In this document: positions 9,074-18,670 of the stretch, piece after piece
How the letters are laid out: the number at the start of each line of letters is the position of its first letter
Numbering within the stretch: the stretch's first letter is position 1
From: Devosia sp.
GTDB lineage: Bacteria > Pseudomonadota > Alphaproteobacteria > Rhizobiales > Devosiaceae
Direction: 5' to 3'
NCBI GenBank assembly: GCA_015657675.1
Contig: JACDQI010000079.1
Location: 1 to 39,038 of the forward strand
DNA length: 39,038 nt
The notes under the pieces: model-generated
The model's database searches: none
The model's input: only the letters and a program-made list of their open reading frames with translations
Told to the model about the DNA's origin: nothing
Translations under genes and position numbers: made by a program

Positions 9074-10480
9074 TCACATCAACGCAGTACGTGCTTTTTT
9101 GAGGGCATTCTGCAGTAAAACCTCGGCGCTGCGGGGGTTTGCGGTCTCCACATAGACCCGCAATTCCGGTGCATTTCCCGAGAGGCGGAGGTGCAAGGAA
9201 TTGCCATCTTCCAGCATGAATTTGGCGCCATCGACGGTCTGCACGCTGCTGGTGCCGCGCAAAAGATCCCAACTGGAGGGTGCGGCGACGAGTCGGTCGA
9301 TCCAGATCTGACTGAGTCGGGTGTCGACATCCTGTAGCCGACCGGTGGCCTTGGCACGGGGCGGCAGGTCGGCGACGAGCTGGGAAACGGTGCGGCCGGC
9401 TTCGCGGGCGGCGGCGAGGACGGCGACCAATGGCAGGATGGCGTCACGGGTCGGCAGCGGGGCGATGAAGCGACCGCGCCAGAGATGTTCGCCCATGGTG
9501 AGGAAGCCGCCATTGCCTTCGAAGCCGGCGACGGCGTCGTCTTCGGTGACGAGTTCAGCCATGGCGTCGATGACGAACGGCGAGCCGATGCGGGTGCGGC
9601 TAACGGCGGAAAAGAGGCCAGAGGCTTCGACGGCAGAGGTTGAGCTCACCGGTGTCGCAACGCGGCGGAAGCCGAGTGCCTTGGCTGCGAGGATGCCAAG
9701 GGTGTCGCCGAGGACCTGGCGACCGTCATTGCCGATCAGCAGCGGGCGGTCGCCGTCGCCGTCGGTGGAGACGATGGCGTCGTAGCCGCCTGCATCGAGC
9801 CAGCCGTTGGCCATCTCGAGATAGGCGGCATCGACCGCTTCGGTATCGACGGCGATGAAATCGGCCGAGCGGCGGGTGATGGTGCACTCGGCGCCGAGCG
9901 CCTGCAGGATGTCGACGAGCAGGTCGCGGCCGACGGCGCTGTGCTGGTCGACGCCGAGGCGGAGGCCGGCAAGCGCGGTGTGGCCGAAGAGGATGCGGAA
10001 GCTCGCGGCATATTCATGGGCGACGGCCGGTTCGATCGGCGGCGGGGTGAGCGGGCTGAGGACCGGCAGCGGGGCGTCGAGGCGTTCCTTGATCGGGGCC
10101 TCGTCGGCCTTGGTGAGTTCGCCATCGGGCCGGTAGAACTTGATGCCATTGTGCTCGGCCGGGTTGTGGCTGGCGGTGATCATCAAGGCCGGCAGGCGGC
10201 GGGCGAGAGCGTAGCGGGCGAGGGCCGGGGTGGGGACCGGACCGGCATTGATCACCGCAAGACCGCGGGCGGCGACGGCTTCAGCGCAGTAGAGCGCGAT
10301 GGCGGGGCTGGTGGCACGCAGGTCAAAGCCGATGCAGACGGCGCTCAGCTTTTCGCCGCGCTCCTCAAGCAGCGCGAGGAAGGCGCCGACATATCTGTAG
10401 CAGGCGTCACGATCGAGATCCTTGCCGAGGCCGCGTAGGCCGGAGGTGCCGAATTTGAGTTCGAGTGGGGCTGACGACAT
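9074..10480 (-). CDS. Phosphomannomutase / phosphoglucomutase (AlgC role)
   Basis: This 468-residue alpha-D-phosphohexomutase moves phosphate between C6 and C1 of mannose or glucose. The phosphoserine loop is TASHNPAEHNG with Ser104, the metal loop is DGDGDRP (240-246), and the sugar-specificity region reads GFEGNGGF. The C-terminal phosphate-binding domain contains LRLSGNAPELRVYVET. The N-terminus (LKFGTSGLRG) is typical of the ManB/CpsG/AlgC group. It is divergent from an AlgL-type lyase 99 bp away and borders the alginate-type locus, so supplying mannose-1-phosphate for GDP-mannose is the likely role. A phosphoglucomutase role cannot be excluded. Confidence 0.88.
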   Translation of the reverse strand: MSSAPLELKFGTSGLRGLGKDLDRDACYRYVGAFLALLEERGEKLSAVCIGFDLRATSPAIALYCAEAVAARGLAVINAGPVPTPALARYALARRLPALMITASHNPAEHNGIKFYRPDGELTKADEAPIKERLDAPLPVLSPLTPPPIEPAVAHEYAASFRILFGHTALAGLRLGVDQHSAVGRDLLVDILQALGAECTITRRSADFIAVDTEAVDAAYLEMANGWLDAGGYDAIVSTDGDGDRPLLIGNDGRQVLGDTLGILAAKALGFRRVATPVSSTSAVEASGLFSAVSRTRIGSPFVIDAMAELVTEDDAVAGFEGNGGFLTMGEHLWRGRFIAPLPTRDAILPLVAVLAAAREAGRTVSQLVADLPPRAKATGRLQDVDTRLSQIWIDRLVAAPSSWDLLRGTSSVQTVDGAKFMLEDGNSLHLRLSGNAPELRVYVETANPRSAEVLLQNALKKARTALM

Positions 10481-10579
10481 GATGACTCTCCCTAGATGGA
10501 TAAAACTGTATCGATCGGCTTGAATTAGCCTTTAGTTCCAGTGGTTAGAGACCCGCGCAGACGCATCGGGGACTACGTG
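10481..10579. promoter_or_regulatory. Short divergent intergenic region, mutase / algL1
   Basis: These 99 bp lie between two divergent starts and are richer in A and T than the surroundings, so both promoters probably lie here. No convincing -35/-10 pair or operator could be assigned by eye. Confidence 0.35.
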
Positions 10580-11503
10580 ATGAACTGGATTGGGCTGGTC
10601 GCTGCCACAGGAGTGGCGGTGATAGTGTTGGCGGGCGGCGCTCAGGCGGCCAATGCGCCGGCATCTCTGGAACTCGGCCAATCCTGCGTCACGCTGCCGA
10701 CCCCGCCGGCCTTGCTCGAGACCAGCTCCAAGTACGACCAGTCCGACAGGACGCGCTCTGTGCTTTCGGCCATGACGGCTGCCGGGCGCGAGAGCGTGCT
10801 GGCGCCGATCCGTGCGGCGGTGAAGGGGCTCTATTCGGGCGTGCAGGCTTCGGGCGATTATGGCTGCGCTATCCGCACGCTGACGAACTGGGCCGAGGCC
10901 AATGCGCTCGGCGACATGCGGAGCGAAGACGCCTTCCTCAGCCGCGACCGACTGGTGTCGGAGATCGTGCTGCTGCTGGTGGCGGCAGATCGTGACGGGG
11001 CGCTGGCGCCGGCGGATCGCGACGCGATGGCCGGCTGGCTCGGCGCAATCGCAGCGAGCACCATGGAGTTTTATGAGTATCGCGCCGGTCCGGTGTCGAA
11101 GGTGAACAACCATCGCTACTGGGCGGGGCTGGCCGTCGGTTCGATCGGCTACCTGCTGGGCGACACTGCGATGATCGACTGGGCGACCGAGAGTTTTCGG
11201 CTCGGCGTCTGCCAGGTGGATGCGCGGGGCTATCTGCCGCTTGAACTCAAGCGGGGCAGCGAGGCGCTCAACTATCACGTCTATGCGCTGCGGCCGTTGC
11301 TGGCTTTTGCGGCGCTTGCCGAGGCCAATGGCGATGCGGTCAGTGGGCTTTGCGACGGCGGGCTGGCGCGGCTCAGCGTGGCGACGCGTGGGGCGCTGGC
11401 CGATCCGCAGGGCTTTGCCCAACTGGCCGGCACCAGCCAGGCGCGACTGCCGCGCGAGACCGCCTATCCGGCACAGTTGCGGCTTGCCGCTTTCGGCTTT
11501 TAG
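10580..11503 (+). CDS. algL: AlgL-type alginate lyase, short form
   Basis: This 307-residue protein belongs to polysaccharide lyase family 5, which cuts mannuronate-rich alginate in the periplasm. A signal peptide ends near AGGAQAANA. The active-site segment is NNHRYW (Asn-His), followed by LELKRGSEALNYHVYAL with the conserved Arg and Tyr. The Lys-containing segment SSKYDQSD is present. It is about 60 residues shorter than Pseudomonas AlgL and lacks the C-terminal WLEPY-type region; no such sequence is seen downstream in any frame. The ATG at 10580 follows CGGGGA. An in-frame GTG at 10541 is less likely, because it would put charged residues before the signal peptide. A second AlgL is encoded at 32741. 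Confidence 0.85.
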   Translation: MNWIGLVAATGVAVIVLAGGAQAANAPASLELGQSCVTLPTPPALLETSSKYDQSDRTRSVLSAMTAAGRESVLAPIRAAVKGLYSGVQASGDYGCAIRTLTNWAEANALGDMRSEDAFLSRDRLVSEIVLLLVAADRDGALAPADRDAMAGWLGAIAASTMEFYEYRAGPVSKVNNHRYWAGLAVGSIGYLLGDTAMIDWATESFRLGVCQVDARGYLPLELKRGSEALNYHVYALRPLLAFAALAEANGDAVSGLCDGGLARLSVATRGALADPQGFAQLAGTSQARLPRETAYPAQLRLAAFGF

Positions 11504-11518
11504 CCCCGCGCGCATCGC

Positions 11519-12627
11519 TCACACCGAACTGGAGCTGCCGGCGGGCGCCGCACTGGCGTCGTCGTCGAGATAGCGCAGCGGGATTTCCCAGATCACTGCC
11601 TTGGGGGCAACCGAGCCGGCTTCGAGCTTTTCCATGAAGCTGCGCATCGGCACGATGGGGCCGTGGCCTTCCTCGGCATAGTTGACGAGGTCGGCGCCGA
11701 GCGCGCCCTTCAACTGACTCTCAAAACTCCAGAGCGGGCTGGCGCTGTAGCTGGTGCCGACAAGGGCGATCAGCGGGTCGCTGGCGCCCGTGCCGTCGCC
11801 GAGGAAGTCATCGACCGAACCGCCCTGGGCGTTGGCGATGACGGGGGAGACGGTCTCTTCGGTCGATGGAAGCATGGCGCCGAAGGGGCCAAGTTCGATG
11901 AAGCTTTCGAGGTCGCCTTCGTGCGGCACGGCGGGTTCGACTTGCAGGTCGAAGCTCTGCGCCGGCACGGCGTCGCGGGCCGGGAAGGCAGCGGCGACAG
12001 TCCTGGCGACGACGCGGCGCCGGCGACGCTCCAGTGGGTATCGGTGGGGAAGAAGACGGTCTGGGTGAGGCTCGCGGCCTCCAGACTCTCACGCAGATCC
12101 GGGACGGTGGCGCCCGTTGCGGCGAGGGCGTCGCGGACGCGCTCGTATTTACCCTCGTGGGCGAGGGGGCGCGGTTTGGTCAGATGGTCCGCGTAGATGT
12201 CGGCCTTCTCGGGGAGGAGAGCGATCTCCAGCGCGATGCCGCGCGCCTTGAGGGCCGCAGCGACCTCGGCGACGTAGCTCAGGTTCTGCTTGAGATGGGC
12301 TGCCGAGTCGGGGGTCCAGTCATATTCCTCGGCGCTGAACAGCCAGCCGGCCTTGCCGATGACGACGCCCTTCCGGCCTTCGCCGAAGAGCGTGAAGGTC
12401 AGGGCATTCAGCGCGGCGCTCGACGGGGGCCGCAATGGCAGTTCGTCTTCGTAGGTCGACTCGATCGTCGCGGTGATCTTGCCGTCGACATACTGGTAGG
12501 GCGCCAGCGGCTTGACGACGGCGGCGCGCAGTTCGGGAGTGACGAAGACATAGGCGCTCATGCCGGCACCGGCGACGAGCAGGCCGATCATGACGACGCC
12601 ATTGGCGAGGTTGGCGGGGTTTTGCAT
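11519..12627 (-). CDS. algJ: AlgJ, alginate O-acetyltransferase, apparent frameshift
   Basis: AlgJ is an SGNH-type acetyl-handling protein of the periplasm. The N-terminus has one hydrophobic anchor (about residues 9-30). The Asp-His pair is in FFPTDTHWS (Asp196, His198), and the catalytic Ser motif is LVGTSYSASP in the C-terminal part, with EGHGPI and WEIPLRYLDD following. Near 12015 the frame breaks between SVAGA and RVVARTV; one missing C in a short C run explains it. The repaired length is 369 residues. The ATG at 12627 has GAGGTGA upstream and lies 10 bp after the algI stop, so the two genes are co-transcribed. Its 3' end meets algL1 head-on with a 15-bp gap. Confidence 0.87.
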
Positions 12628-12637
12628 CGGGGTCACC

Positions 12638-14053
12638 TCAGAACTGGAAGTAGAGGAAAGGCGAATCGCTCTCGGCAACGAGCTTGCCGATGGCGAGGAC
12701 GCCGAAGACGCTGGCCGCCATCGAGAGGTAGGCGACACGGCGGGTGAGGAAGGGCTGCGGCGAAGTGGCCGGGGCCTGTGGGTCGAACCAGGGTTCGACG
12801 GCGCAGACGGCGACGCCGAGCGCAATGCCGAGAAGCGATAGACCGGAGACCTGCCAGGCGTAGAGGTCGCGGATGGCAAAGCCGTGCAGGCCGAGCATGC
12901 CCGAATACATGTCGATGGCGCTGCTCATGTCGACGGCGCGGAACAGCACCCAGCCGATCAGCACGGCCAGCAGCGTACCGGCCCAGGCCCAGATCGGGCG
13001 CTTCTCGTTGCCCTTGATGCCGGCGGCGCGTTCGGCGGCGAGCAGGCCGCCATGCCAGGCGCCCCAGATCACGAAGGTCCAGTTGGCGCCGTGCCAGATG
13101 CCGCCCAGCAGCATGGTGAGGAAGAGGTTGATATAGGTGCGGGCGACGCCCTTCCGATTGCCGCCGAGCGGAATGTAGAGGTAGTCGCGTAGCCAGGAGG
13201 AGAGGCTGATGTGCCAGCGGCGCCAGAACTCGGTGACCGAGCGCGAGATGTAGGGGTACTTGAAGTTTTCGGTGAACCGGAAGCCCATCATCAGCCCCAG
13301 GCCGACTGCCATGCTCGAATAGCCCGAGAAGTCGAAATAGAGCTGGATGGCGTAGGCGGTGAGGCCCAGCCAGGACTCCACGAAGGTGGGATCTGGCACG
13401 GCAAAGAACATGTCGGCGATGGGGGCGGCGGTATCGGCGATCAGCACCTTGCGCGCCAGGCCCTGCATGAAGCGGGTGGCGCCCTCGCCGAACTTTTCGA
13501 AGGTGTGGGTGCGGTTGGCGAACTGGTCTTCGAGATCCTTGTAGCGGAGCACCGGGCCGGCGACGAGCTGGGGGAACAGTGCCTTGAAGGCGGCGAAGTC
13601 GATGAGATTGTCGGCGTGCTTGGCGTCGCCGCGATAGAGGTCGACGACGTAGCTGATGGCCTGGAAGACGAAGAAGGAGACGCCGATGGGGAGGATCACG
13701 CCCTCGAAGAGCGGCGAGAGCGGCGCGCCGCCCATGAAGGCGTCGGAAAAGCTTGAGGCGAAGAAGTTGGAATACTTGAAGTAGCCCAGTACCGCGAGGT
13801 TGCCGACGATGGCGAGGGTGAGCCAGCGCTTGGCCCTCTGGCGGGTCGGGGCGGCGACGATGCGCAAGCCCAGAAAGTAGTTCCAGAGGGTGGTTGCGAT
13901 CAGCAGGGCGAGGAAATCGAGCCGCCACCAGCCGTAGAAGATATACGAGCCGATGAGGATCGTCAGGTTCCGCCAGCGCGGCGGGGTGACGTAGTAGACG
14001 GCAAGCAAGACCGGCAGGAAGACAAAGAGAAATATTGAGGAGGAAAAGACCAT
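12638..14053 (-). CDS. algI: AlgI, MBOAT-family alginate O-acetyltransferase
   Basis: AlgI is a multi-pass membrane acyltransferase that passes acetyl groups across the inner membrane for acetylation of mannuronate. The protein has 471 residues, close to the 520 of Pseudomonas AlgI, with about ten hydrophobic segments. MBOAT signatures are EFWRRWHISLSSWLRDY (His281) and LLGGIWHGANW (His321, which aligns with the essential His322 of Pseudomonas AlgI). The N-terminus MVFSSSIFLFVFLP is typical of the family. It is the first gene of a minus-strand algI-algJ pair, divergent from the algD operon. Confidence 0.95.
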   Translation of the reverse strand: MVFSSSIFLFVFLPVLLAVYYVTPPRWRNLTILIGSYIFYGWWRLDFLALLIATTLWNYFLGLRIVAAPTRQRAKRWLTLAIVGNLAVLGYFKYSNFFASSFSDAFMGGAPLSPLFEGVILPIGVSFFVFQAISYVVDLYRGDAKHADNLIDFAAFKALFPQLVAGPVLRYKDLEDQFANRTHTFEKFGEGATRFMQGLARKVLIADTAAPIADMFFAVPDPTFVESWLGLTAYAIQLYFDFSGYSSMAVGLGLMMGFRFTENFKYPYISRSVTEFWRRWHISLSSWLRDYLYIPLGGNRKGVARTYINLFLTMLLGGIWHGANWTFVIWGAWHGGLLAAERAAGIKGNEKRPIWAWAGTLLAVLIGWVLFRAVDMSSAIDMYSGMLGLHGFAIRDLYAWQVSGLSLLGIALGVAVCAVEPWFDPQAPATSPQPFLTRRVAYLSMAASVFGVLAIGKLVAESDSPFLYFQF

Positions 14054-14731
14054 GGATTGTCTCCGTGTGCTGGCCGTAGCGGCATGCCCGGGGCGGTGCC
14101 GAAATCTGTTTGCCCAAGCCGGTAGGCGACTTAGGGCGATGCGCCCGACCCGTTGCGGGGTCTGGGGCGTGGCGGAAGCAGTGAACCGGACAGGTCAGTC
14201 AGACGACTTTGCCGCCGCTGAAATCGTTCACCTCGAGGACGCCTGGCGGGGCTCTTTCTGATCCGCCGCAAAGCCCGCTCCACCGGGCGTTTGCGTCCTC
14301 TGCGACATACTGTCCTCCCCTGCTGACCGAGTCTCCATGAGTCCATCATGGTAAACGGAAAGCATAAATATAGATTCAGTTTATACTCGCACTGCAAGTA
14401 TTAGAGTCATTTGAAGCTCCATTTGGTTAACTTTGCAGACTAAAGCGGCTGCTTGGTTCGCGAATACGAGACTGCACGATAAGCGTGGGTCAATTTGCTT
14501 TCGTGCATGGCTGCTATGCATAGTGATGCAGTTTTACAACTTGCTGATCACGGCTGGTTGTCCTCGTCTGGCCCCTGTTGCGGCGGTGTTTCGGCACACG
14601 CCATCCGGGCCGGGTTCAGGGCAGGCAGGCCACGCCACTCCTGAGTTTGAAGGCCATCAAAAAGGCAGGACGCCGCTCAGTCACGCATCGCCGGGGCAGG
14701 ATTTCCTGCGCCCTTAAAAAGGACGACCCCA
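14054..14731. promoter_or_regulatory. Long divergent promoter region, algI / algD
   Basis: These 678 bp separate algIJ from the algD operon. Bases 14340-14530 are much richer in A and T than the rest of the window, as expected for a promoter or a nucleoid-protein site. They hold an imperfect 23-bp palindrome (14381-14403) and a perfect one, CTATGCATAG, at 14514-14523. On the minus strand, TTGCAG followed after 19 bases by TATATT is a weak promoter candidate for algI. Small open frames here have no signal sequence, family motif or good ribosome-binding site. A long leader of this kind fits heavy regulation; the regulator is not in the window. Confidence 0.55.
14381..14403. promoter_or_regulatory. 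Candidate operator: 23-bp imperfect palindrome
   Basis: The arms TTATACTCGCA and TGCAAGTATTA flank a central C and match at 9 of 11 paired positions. The size and symmetry suit a dimeric regulator. It overlaps the weak promoter candidate for algI and lies in the A+T-rich core of the algI/algD region. The cognate protein is unknown. Confidence 0.4.
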
Positions 14732-16048
14732 ATGACTTCCAATGCCACCACCATCAGCGTTTTCGGCGCAGGCTATGTCGGTTGCGTTTCGGCTGCCTGT
14801 CTCGTGCAAGACGGCAACAAGGTGATTGCCGTCGACCCCGATACCGCCAAGATCGGCGCCCTCGCCGAGGGCCGCGCCCCGATCTACGAGCCGGGCCTGG
14901 ACGCCCTGATCGCCGCCGGACATGCCGGCGGCACGCTCACCGCGACCACCGACTATGTTGCCGCCGTGCTGGGCAGCGATGTCTCGTTCTGCTGCCCGGG
15001 GACGCCGAGCCGCGAGGACGGATCGCTCGACACCCGCTATGTGCAGGCCGTCTCCGAGCAGATCGGCGAGGCGCTCAAGCTCAAGAACAGTTTCCATGTG
15101 GTGGTGATGCGTTCGACAATCCTGCCGGGCACGGTGGAATCGATCGTGATCCCGGCGCTCGAAGCGCATTCGGGCAAGAAGGCGGGCGTCGATTTCGGCG
15201 TCGCCTACTATCCGGAATTCCTCCGCGAGGGCACGGCGGTCGCCGACTACTATTCGCCTGGCGCCATCGTTTTCGGCGAGCTCGAGGGCGACAGCCGCTC
15301 GATCGATACGCTCAAGGCGCTTTGCGCGCACATCAATGTGCAGCCGCATGTGATCCCGATCCGCTCGGCCGAGATCGTCAAGTACGCCAACAACTGCTGG
15401 CACGCGGTCAAGATCGGCTTTGCCAACGAGATCGGTAATCTCTGCGCCTCGGTGGGCATCGACAGCCATGAAGTGATGGATGTGGTCTGCGCCGATACGC
15501 GGCTCAACATCTCGAAAGCCTACATGAAACCGGGCTACGCCTTTGGCGGCTCGTGCCTGCCCAAGGATCTGCGTGCGCTGCGAAGCTTCGGTCGCTCGCA
15601 CAACACGCCGACGCCGCTGCTCGATGCCACGATGACGGGCAACGAGTACCAGATCGAGAAAGCCTTCCGGATGATCCGCAAGACCGGCAAGCGGAAGGTC
15701 GGCCTGCTCGGCATTACCTTCAAGTCGGATACCGACGATCTGCGCGAGAGCCCGTACCTGGCGCTGGCCGAGCGGCTGCTCGGCTCGGGCTATGACCTTT
15801 CCATCTACGACCAGAACGTGTCGGCCAAGGCCGATGGCGGGCGCAGCTACGTGCCGCACCTGGCGCCGTTCATCCGCACCTCGGCCGGCGAAGTGCTGGC
15901 GGCGAGCGACACCATCGTGATCGGCAACAAGGACGACGAGCACAAGGTGGCGTTCGAAAGCTTCAAGGGCAACAAGGTGGTGGTCGACCTGGCGCGATTG
16001 CCCGACGTCAAGCGCGAGGGCATCGAGTATATCGGGCTGAGCTGGTAA
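14732..16048 (+). CDS. algD: AlgD, GDP-mannose 6-dehydrogenase
   Basis: AlgD oxidises GDP-mannose to GDP-mannuronate with two NAD, the committed step to the polymer precursor. The protein has 438 residues, the same size class as Pseudomonas AlgD. The NAD-binding fold shows FGAGYVG (Gly12, Gly14, Gly17). The catalytic Cys275 is in GGSCLPKDLRAL, and the central helix motif is EIVKYANNCWHAVKIGFANEIG. UDP-glucose dehydrogenase is the close alternative, but the gene is followed directly by alg8 and alg44, which settles the role. AAGGACG precedes the ATG. It is the first gene of the long operon. Confidence 0.95.
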   Translation: MTSNATTISVFGAGYVGCVSAACLVQDGNKVIAVDPDTAKIGALAEGRAPIYEPGLDALIAAGHAGGTLTATTDYVAAVLGSDVSFCCPGTPSREDGSLDTRYVQAVSEQIGEALKLKNSFHVVVMRSTILPGTVESIVIPALEAHSGKKAGVDFGVAYYPEFLREGTAVADYYSPGAIVFGELEGDSRSIDTLKALCAHINVQPHVIPIRSAEIVKYANNCWHAVKIGFANEIGNLCASVGIDSHEVMDVVCADTRLNISKAYMKPGYAFGGSCLPKDLRALRSFGRSHNTPTPLLDATMTGNEYQIEKAFRMIRKTGKRKVGLLGITFKSDTDDLRESPYLALAERLLGSGYDLSIYDQNVSAKADGGRSYVPHLAPFIRTSAGEVLAASDTIVIGNKDDEHKVAFESFKGNKVVVDLARLPDVKREGIEYIGLSW

Positions 16049-16077
16049 GCGGCCCGGGCGAGCGGGAGAGCACCATC

Positions 16078-17595
16078 ATGCTCGGACACCTCGTCTACAT
16101 CCTCCTGGTCGCGGCGGTGGTGCTGACGGTGCCATCGCCGACGGCGGACGCCGAGGTGCGGGCCGTGCTCGTGGTGATCGGCCTGATCGGGCTGTGGCGC
16201 TACGGCTGGGCGATGCTGCACCTGGGCCGGAGCCTCTGGTTCCGCAAGGTGTGGTTTCCGCCACTGCGCAAGCGCGCCGAGGCCGCGCTCTCGGAAGAGG
16301 GCGTGGGCCATGCGTTCATGCTGCTCACCAGCTTTCGCATCGACGAACCGACGACCACCAAGGTCTATGCTGGGGCGTTCCGCGCTGCGGCGCGGGCGGC
16401 GGGCGGGGCGACGGTCGTTGCCTCGATCGTCGAGCCGGCGGACGAGTGGCTGATCTCGCATCTCGCTACGGCCATGTATGGAGAGAGCCTGCCCTTTGGC
16501 CTCGAGTTCGTGCGCATTCCCGGGACGGGAAAACGCGATGCCTTGGCGCATGGCTTTCGCGCCATTGCCAAGCACGAACCGGGTCCGCATGACACGGTTT
16601 CGGTGATCGACGGCGACAGCATTGTGCCGGACGATCTCATCGAACGCTGCGCGGGATTTTTCCTGGTCGACGCGCGGCTCGGCGCCCTCACCACCGACGA
16701 AGTCTGCACCGTCGAGGGCGCCGAAATCTTCCGCAAATGGTACTCGATGCGCTTCGTACAGCGCCAGATCCTGATGTGCTCGAACGGGCTCTCCAAGCGC
16801 GTGCTCACACTGACGGGCCGGATGTCGATGTTTCGGGCGGAGCTCGCCTGCGATCCGACATTCATCGACCACATCCAGAACGACGAGATCGAGCACTGGC
16901 GGCTGGGTAAGATCCGCATGCTGACCGGCGACGACAAGTCGAGCTGGTTCTGGCTGCTGAGCCGCGGCTACCACATGTACTACATGCCCGATGTGGTGGT
17001 CGAAACCATCGAGCAGCCGCCCAGCCCGAACTTTGTGGAGTCGGCCCGCGTGCTGATGACGCGCTGGTTCGGCAACATGCTGCGCACCAATGCACGGGCG
17101 CTGGCCCTCGGGCCGCACAAGATCGGGTTCTTCACCTGGTGGGCCGTGCTCGACCAGCGGCTCTCGATGTGGACGTCGCTCAGCGGGTTGTCGCTGGCGG
17201 TGCTCGGGAGCTTCTTTGTCTCGGGGTGGACGCTGTTCTACTACGTGCTCTGGGTGATGATCTCGCGCTACCTGGTGGTGCTGAGTTTTCTCACGACGCG
17301 ACCGATGGTTTCGGTCTGGTACGTGCCGCTGCTCTACTTCAACCAGATCTTCGGCTCGTTCATCAAAATCCTGGTGTTCTTCCGGCTCGACCGGCAGCGC
17401 TGGACCCGACAGAACACCACGCTCAAGCCCAGCGATACGCCGATCTTTGACCGCTTCAAGCGCTATAGCTCGGTCTATGTGACGGTAGTGGCGGTGGCGG
17501 TCTATCTCGCGGCGCTCGCCGTGGTGACCGGGGTCGGTACGCCGCAGCGGACCATGCCGGTCGGGGCGCAGGCCAGCATCGGAGGGTTGATATGA
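16078..17595 (+). CDS. alg8: Alg8, mannuronan synthase (GT2)
   Basis: Alg8 is the inner-membrane glycosyltransferase that polymerises mannuronate from GDP-mannuronate. The 505-residue protein has an N-terminal hydrophobic pair, a family-2 catalytic domain and C-terminal membrane spans. Catalytic motifs are DGDS (178-181), TTDE with Asp207, GDDKSSW (284-290), and RWFGNMLR (329-336), which stands where processive synthases have their QxxRW. The gene lies 29 bp after algD and overlaps alg44 by four bases (ATGA), so the two subunits are translationally coupled. Confidence 0.94.
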   Translation: MLGHLVYILLVAAVVLTVPSPTADAEVRAVLVVIGLIGLWRYGWAMLHLGRSLWFRKVWFPPLRKRAEAALSEEGVGHAFMLLTSFRIDEPTTTKVYAGAFRAAARAAGGATVVASIVEPADEWLISHLATAMYGESLPFGLEFVRIPGTGKRDALAHGFRAIAKHEPGPHDTVSVIDGDSIVPDDLIERCAGFFLVDARLGALTTDEVCTVEGAEIFRKWYSMRFVQRQILMCSNGLSKRVLTLTGRMSMFRAELACDPTFIDHIQNDEIEHWRLGKIRMLTGDDKSSWFWLLSRGYHMYYMPDVVVETIEQPPSPNFVESARVLMTRWFGNMLRTNARALALGPHKIGFFTWWAVLDQRLSMWTSLSGLSLAVLGSFFVSGWTLFYYVLWVMISRYLVVLSFLTTRPMVSVWYVPLLYFNQIFGSFIKILVFFRLDRQRWTRQNTTLKPSDTPIFDRFKRYSSVYVTVVAVAVYLAALAVVTGVGTPQRTMPVGAQASIGGLI

Positions 17596-18632
17596 ACCTC
17601 CATGTTCCGGCCACGCCGGCGCCCCCCAAGAAGGTGCGCGAGCTGCGCAACAACCCGCGCTTCAAGCTGCCGGCCCGGCTGGTGGTGGACGAGGCGGATT
17701 ATGCGGTCACCGACTTCTCCCGCAGCGGCATCGGCTTTGTGGCGCCGGGTGCACAGTTTTCGGTGGGCGAGAGTTTTCCAGCCGAACTGCGCTTCGAGTT
17801 TCCCGATGTCGGCCTCGGCGTCGAGATCAAGGCCGAGGTGCGGCACTTCGAACCGCGCACCGGCGCTGGCGGGCTCAGCTTCACGCACCGGCATCCGGAC
17901 GGCGCCGGCATCATCGACTTCATCATCAACGAACACCTGGCAGGACGGATCATGAGCACAGACGGCACATTGAGCAGGTCGGATGCTACGCGCGCTGCGC
18001 CCAAGCCGATCATCGCCCCTTCGAGCAGCACCGGCGCGCAGATCACACGGCGCGTCGTCGGCCTGGCGCTGTTCACGCTGGGTGGCGCGGCGGCGCTCTA
18101 TTTCCTCGGCTCGAGCATCTACAACCGGCTCTTCGTCTTCGAGGCGGTGTCGGCGCAGATCTCGGCGCAGACGGTGGATCTCGATGCACCGGTGGCCGGC
18201 ACCATCGTGGCGGTAGCGCCACCGGGCAAGATCGCACCGGGCGCACCGGCATTCAGCGTGGTGGATGCCTTCGGGGCGCAAACCGATGTGGTGAGCCCCT
18301 GCGATTGCGAGGTGGCCGAAGGCGGCCGGGCGGTGGGCAGCTATGCCTCGCCGGGCGCGGTGGTGCAGCGGCTGATCCCGGCCGATGCGGCGCCCTTCGT
18401 TTCGGTGAGCGTGGCGTTCCCGGACGTCAACCGCATCTACGACGGCGCTGCCGTCGACCTTAAGTTTATCGACGGCACCGGCGTTTCGGGCGCGCGCATC
18501 GTGGCGGTGGAGAACCTCCGCGAGCAGGGCAGCGGGCTCGTCACGGTCACCGTCGACCCAGGATTTGCCATTCCCCCGGCGCGCTTCGGTGAGCCGGTCT
18601 ATGCCCGTTTCGATACAGCGCCCTGGCGCTGA
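17592..18632 (+). CDS. alg44: Alg44, c-di-GMP-binding co-polymerase
   Basis: Alg44 activates Alg8 when cyclic di-GMP binds its PilZ domain. In this 346-residue protein the PilZ motifs are intact: RNNPR (Arg19 and Arg23) and DFSRSG (41-46). A single membrane span follows at about 155-177 (VVGLALFTLGGAAALYFLG). The rest is a periplasmic HlyD-like/lipoyl-type domain, with paired segments VDLDAPVAGTIVAVAPPG and VVSPCDCEVAEGG. Polymer production should therefore respond to c-di-GMP. The start overlaps the alg8 stop. Confidence 0.93.
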   Translation: MNLHVPATPAPPKKVRELRNNPRFKLPARLVVDEADYAVTDFSRSGIGFVAPGAQFSVGESFPAELRFEFPDVGLGVEIKAEVRHFEPRTGAGGLSFTHRHPDGAGIIDFIINEHLAGRIMSTDGTLSRSDATRAAPKPIIAPSSSTGAQITRRVVGLALFTLGGAAALYFLGSSIYNRLFVFEAVSAQISAQTVDLDAPVAGTIVAVAPPGKIAPGAPAFSVVDAFGAQTDVVSPCDCEVAEGGRAVGSYASPGAVVQRLIPADAAPFVSVSVAFPDVNRIYDGAAVDLKFIDGTGVSGARIVAVENLREQGSGLVTVTVDPGFAIPPARFGEPVYARFDTAPWR

Positions 18633-18670
18633 AGTTTGTGTGTCTAGCGTCAAACCTACGAGGAACTGAG

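Noticed and set aside
12633-14117. A second 494-codon frame on the minus strand over algI
   Set aside because: The product is Arg/Pro-rich without family motifs, while the overlapping frame gives a full MBOAT protein.
14131-14717. Small open frames in the algI/algD intergenic region
   Set aside because: No good ribosome-binding site, signal peptide or recognisable motif. The base composition and position fit a regulatory region better.
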